From the NCBI RefSeq assembly GCF_047495875.1, contig NC_092463.1, positions 9,496,622-9,560,621 on the forward strand: DNA of 64,000 nucleotides, given 5' to 3'. The translations under genes were made by a program, and so were the position numbers. The notes beneath the pieces were generated by a model, which saw only the letters and a list, made by a program, of their open reading frames with translations, was not told where the DNA came from and ran no database searches. The DNA is from Pithys albifrons albifrons. Lineage: Eukaryota; Chordata; Aves; Passeriformes; Thamnophilidae. This document shows positions 62,850-64,000 of this stretch, one piece after another; the first letter of the stretch is position 1; every line of letters starts with the position of its first letter.

Positions 62850-63310
62850 GGGGGCTTTGTCAGGGACTCGTGAGGACCATGTGAAGCCCTTCCCATGCTA
62901 AGGCAGGAGGTGTCCCATCTGCCCAGCCACAAGGAAACCCCTCATGTCTCCAGGAGGGCAGTAGGGAAACCTCTACAAGTGCCAAACCCCACTGCAGCAG
63001 ACCTCCTGTGATGGAGGAAAGCCCATGCGCGTAAACAACCACCCCGTATGAGAGAAGCCCAAAAATCCAGTGGGAGATCCCACAGACACAAAAGCTGCGG
63101 CTGACTCGCTGCCTCTGCACCCTCTCCCATTGAGTCTGTGAGGGAAATCTGAAGGAGAATTGAGCTTTTGATGTGGCCAGCTGTATTCAGATGCAAATTT
63201 TTGTCTGCAAAGCTTGAGCTTATCGCACTGCCATGGGACCAGAATGACCCGTCCTGAGCCTTGTATACAGCACCTCAAATCGGCTTTGCCACCACCCCGT
63301 GCCATGTGGG
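62850..63310. other. GC- and CpG-richer unclassified block
   Basis: This block of about 460 bases is clearly GC-richer than its neighbours and contains more CpG dinucleotides (for example ATGCGCGTAAAC, CCCCGTATG, GCTGCGGCTGACTCGC). Minus-strand open frames of 82-110 codons overlap in three phases. I cannot match it to a known LTR, exon or SINE. It could be an unrecognised retroelement piece, a small unmethylated regulatory island or an old GC-biased segment. Confidence 0.4.
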
Positions 63311-63451
63311 CACATGAGTGCCTCTAATCTGCCCTGTATCACTACAATTAATTGGGGGGCAGCCCCTGAGGCTGAAGTATGTTCACATCAACTGCCTGAC
63401 AAACCATCACACATAATGAGGAGAAAAGTAAAATTCAAGATATGTTTATAA

Positions 63452-63473
63452 GGGTGGGGGTGGGGGGTGGGGG
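63452..63473 (+). other. strong G-quadruplex motif
   Basis: Four G runs of 3, 5, 6 and 5 are separated by single T loops. Single-base loops favour a very stable parallel quadruplex. It lies about 140 bases beyond a GC-richer block. No transcript start is visible, so its role is unknown. Confidence 0.8.
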
Positions 63474-64000
63474 AAGGAAAACTAATTTTCTCAGGAAAAA
63501 AGTAAAGATATTTCTTTCAGCTTCCTTCACACTATTTCATGGAAGTACAATAGCAGCAGTTGTAAAGCAAATTTTAATGATATGCCTGAATGTCACAGTC
63601 AAATCTCTGACAAATTTTTACAATGGCATCATTTTGATCTTTTTTTTCTCTGTTTTTATTTGACCCTAGAGATTCCAATTAAAAGCTTTCCTTTCTTTTT
63701 TTTTCACATTTTACATTAACTTTAAAATTCAATCTTATCTGCAAATAAAAGCCTGTGATTCAAAATGAAAAGGGGAGATAACAAATACTGACACTGTGCA
63801 AGGAAAAGAAAAAGTTAAAAAACAATTATCTTTTATTTTCTTGTATTTGCATACATTATGGGGGAAATTCCCCTGTTACCTGGCTATCCATCTAATGACC
63901 CCTGGCTGTGTACCCACTGGCCATTTCAGTCATTAGCAAGAATTTGGGTGCAAAGATGTTCTATGAATGCTCATTTTCTTCTGGCTGTTGAAAAACTACC
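63474..64000. other. unique AT-rich sequence to window end
   Basis: Contains T-rich runs near 63640-63705. No gene or repeat is supported. Confidence 0.5.

Noticed and set aside
1..64000. CRISPR arrays, bacterial operons or phage modules
   Set aside because: No regularly spaced direct repeats with unique spacers, no ribosome binding sites and no dense coding. The repeat content is avian.

Overview
This window looks like a gene-poor stretch of a passerine bird nuclear genome. The evidence is its repeat content. It holds several CR1 LINE copies with the avian tail (ATTCTATGATTCTATGA type), a SINE with a tRNA-Ile-like head and a CR1-like tail (the TguSINE1 type known from songbirds), and several avian-style endogenous retrovirus LTRs. 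I found no convincing protein-coding exon, tRNA gene or bacterial-type gene on either strand. Open reading frames of up to about 185 codons outside repeats are compatible with chance in 64 kb, and the 252-codon frame near 17 kb is produced by a tandem repeat. The window is therefore best read as intergenic or deep intronic DNA carrying layered retroelement insertions.

Layout. 1-13.2 kb: AT-rich unique sequence with simple repeats and one G-quadruplex motif. 13.2-13.6 kb: a perfect 104-bp inverted repeat, apparently a recent inverted duplication. 14.9-15.5 kb: an old plus-strand CR1. 15.7-17.6 kb: the 5' part of an endogenous retrovirus, with an LTR, a tRNA-Phe primer binding site and a leader whose segment occurs twice around a 17-bp minisatellite. 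21.06-21.65 kb: a solo LTR. 33.07-33.70 kb: a second solo LTR with a perfect 5-bp target duplication (GCTAT). 38.34-39.30 kb: a minus-strand CR1 split by a roughly 305-bp element whose head is a 5S rRNA-like sequence. 40.65-40.83 kb: a very old CR1-like fragment. 49.6-50.0 kb and 55.2-55.8 kb: two less certain LTRs. 51.8-51.9 kb: the tRNA-Ile/CR1 SINE. 54.38-54.67 kb: a near-perfect (CTTCC)n array of about 58 units that abuts the 5' end of a truncated LTR related to the one at 21 kb. 57.0-57.3 kb and 59.5 kb: CR1 fragments. 62.85-63.31 kb: an unexplained GC- and CpG-richer block, followed by a strong G-quadruplex motif.

No genes work together here. The story is one of insertion order: the 5S-headed element inserted after the CR1 it interrupts, the LTRs were reduced mostly to solo or fragment form, and tandem repeats expanded inside or beside retroviral sequence. 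The most notable items are the nested 5S-headed SINE-like element, the perfect inverted duplication, and the retroviral leader with its duplication and minisatellite. All family names come from memory of consensus sequences, not from a database search.
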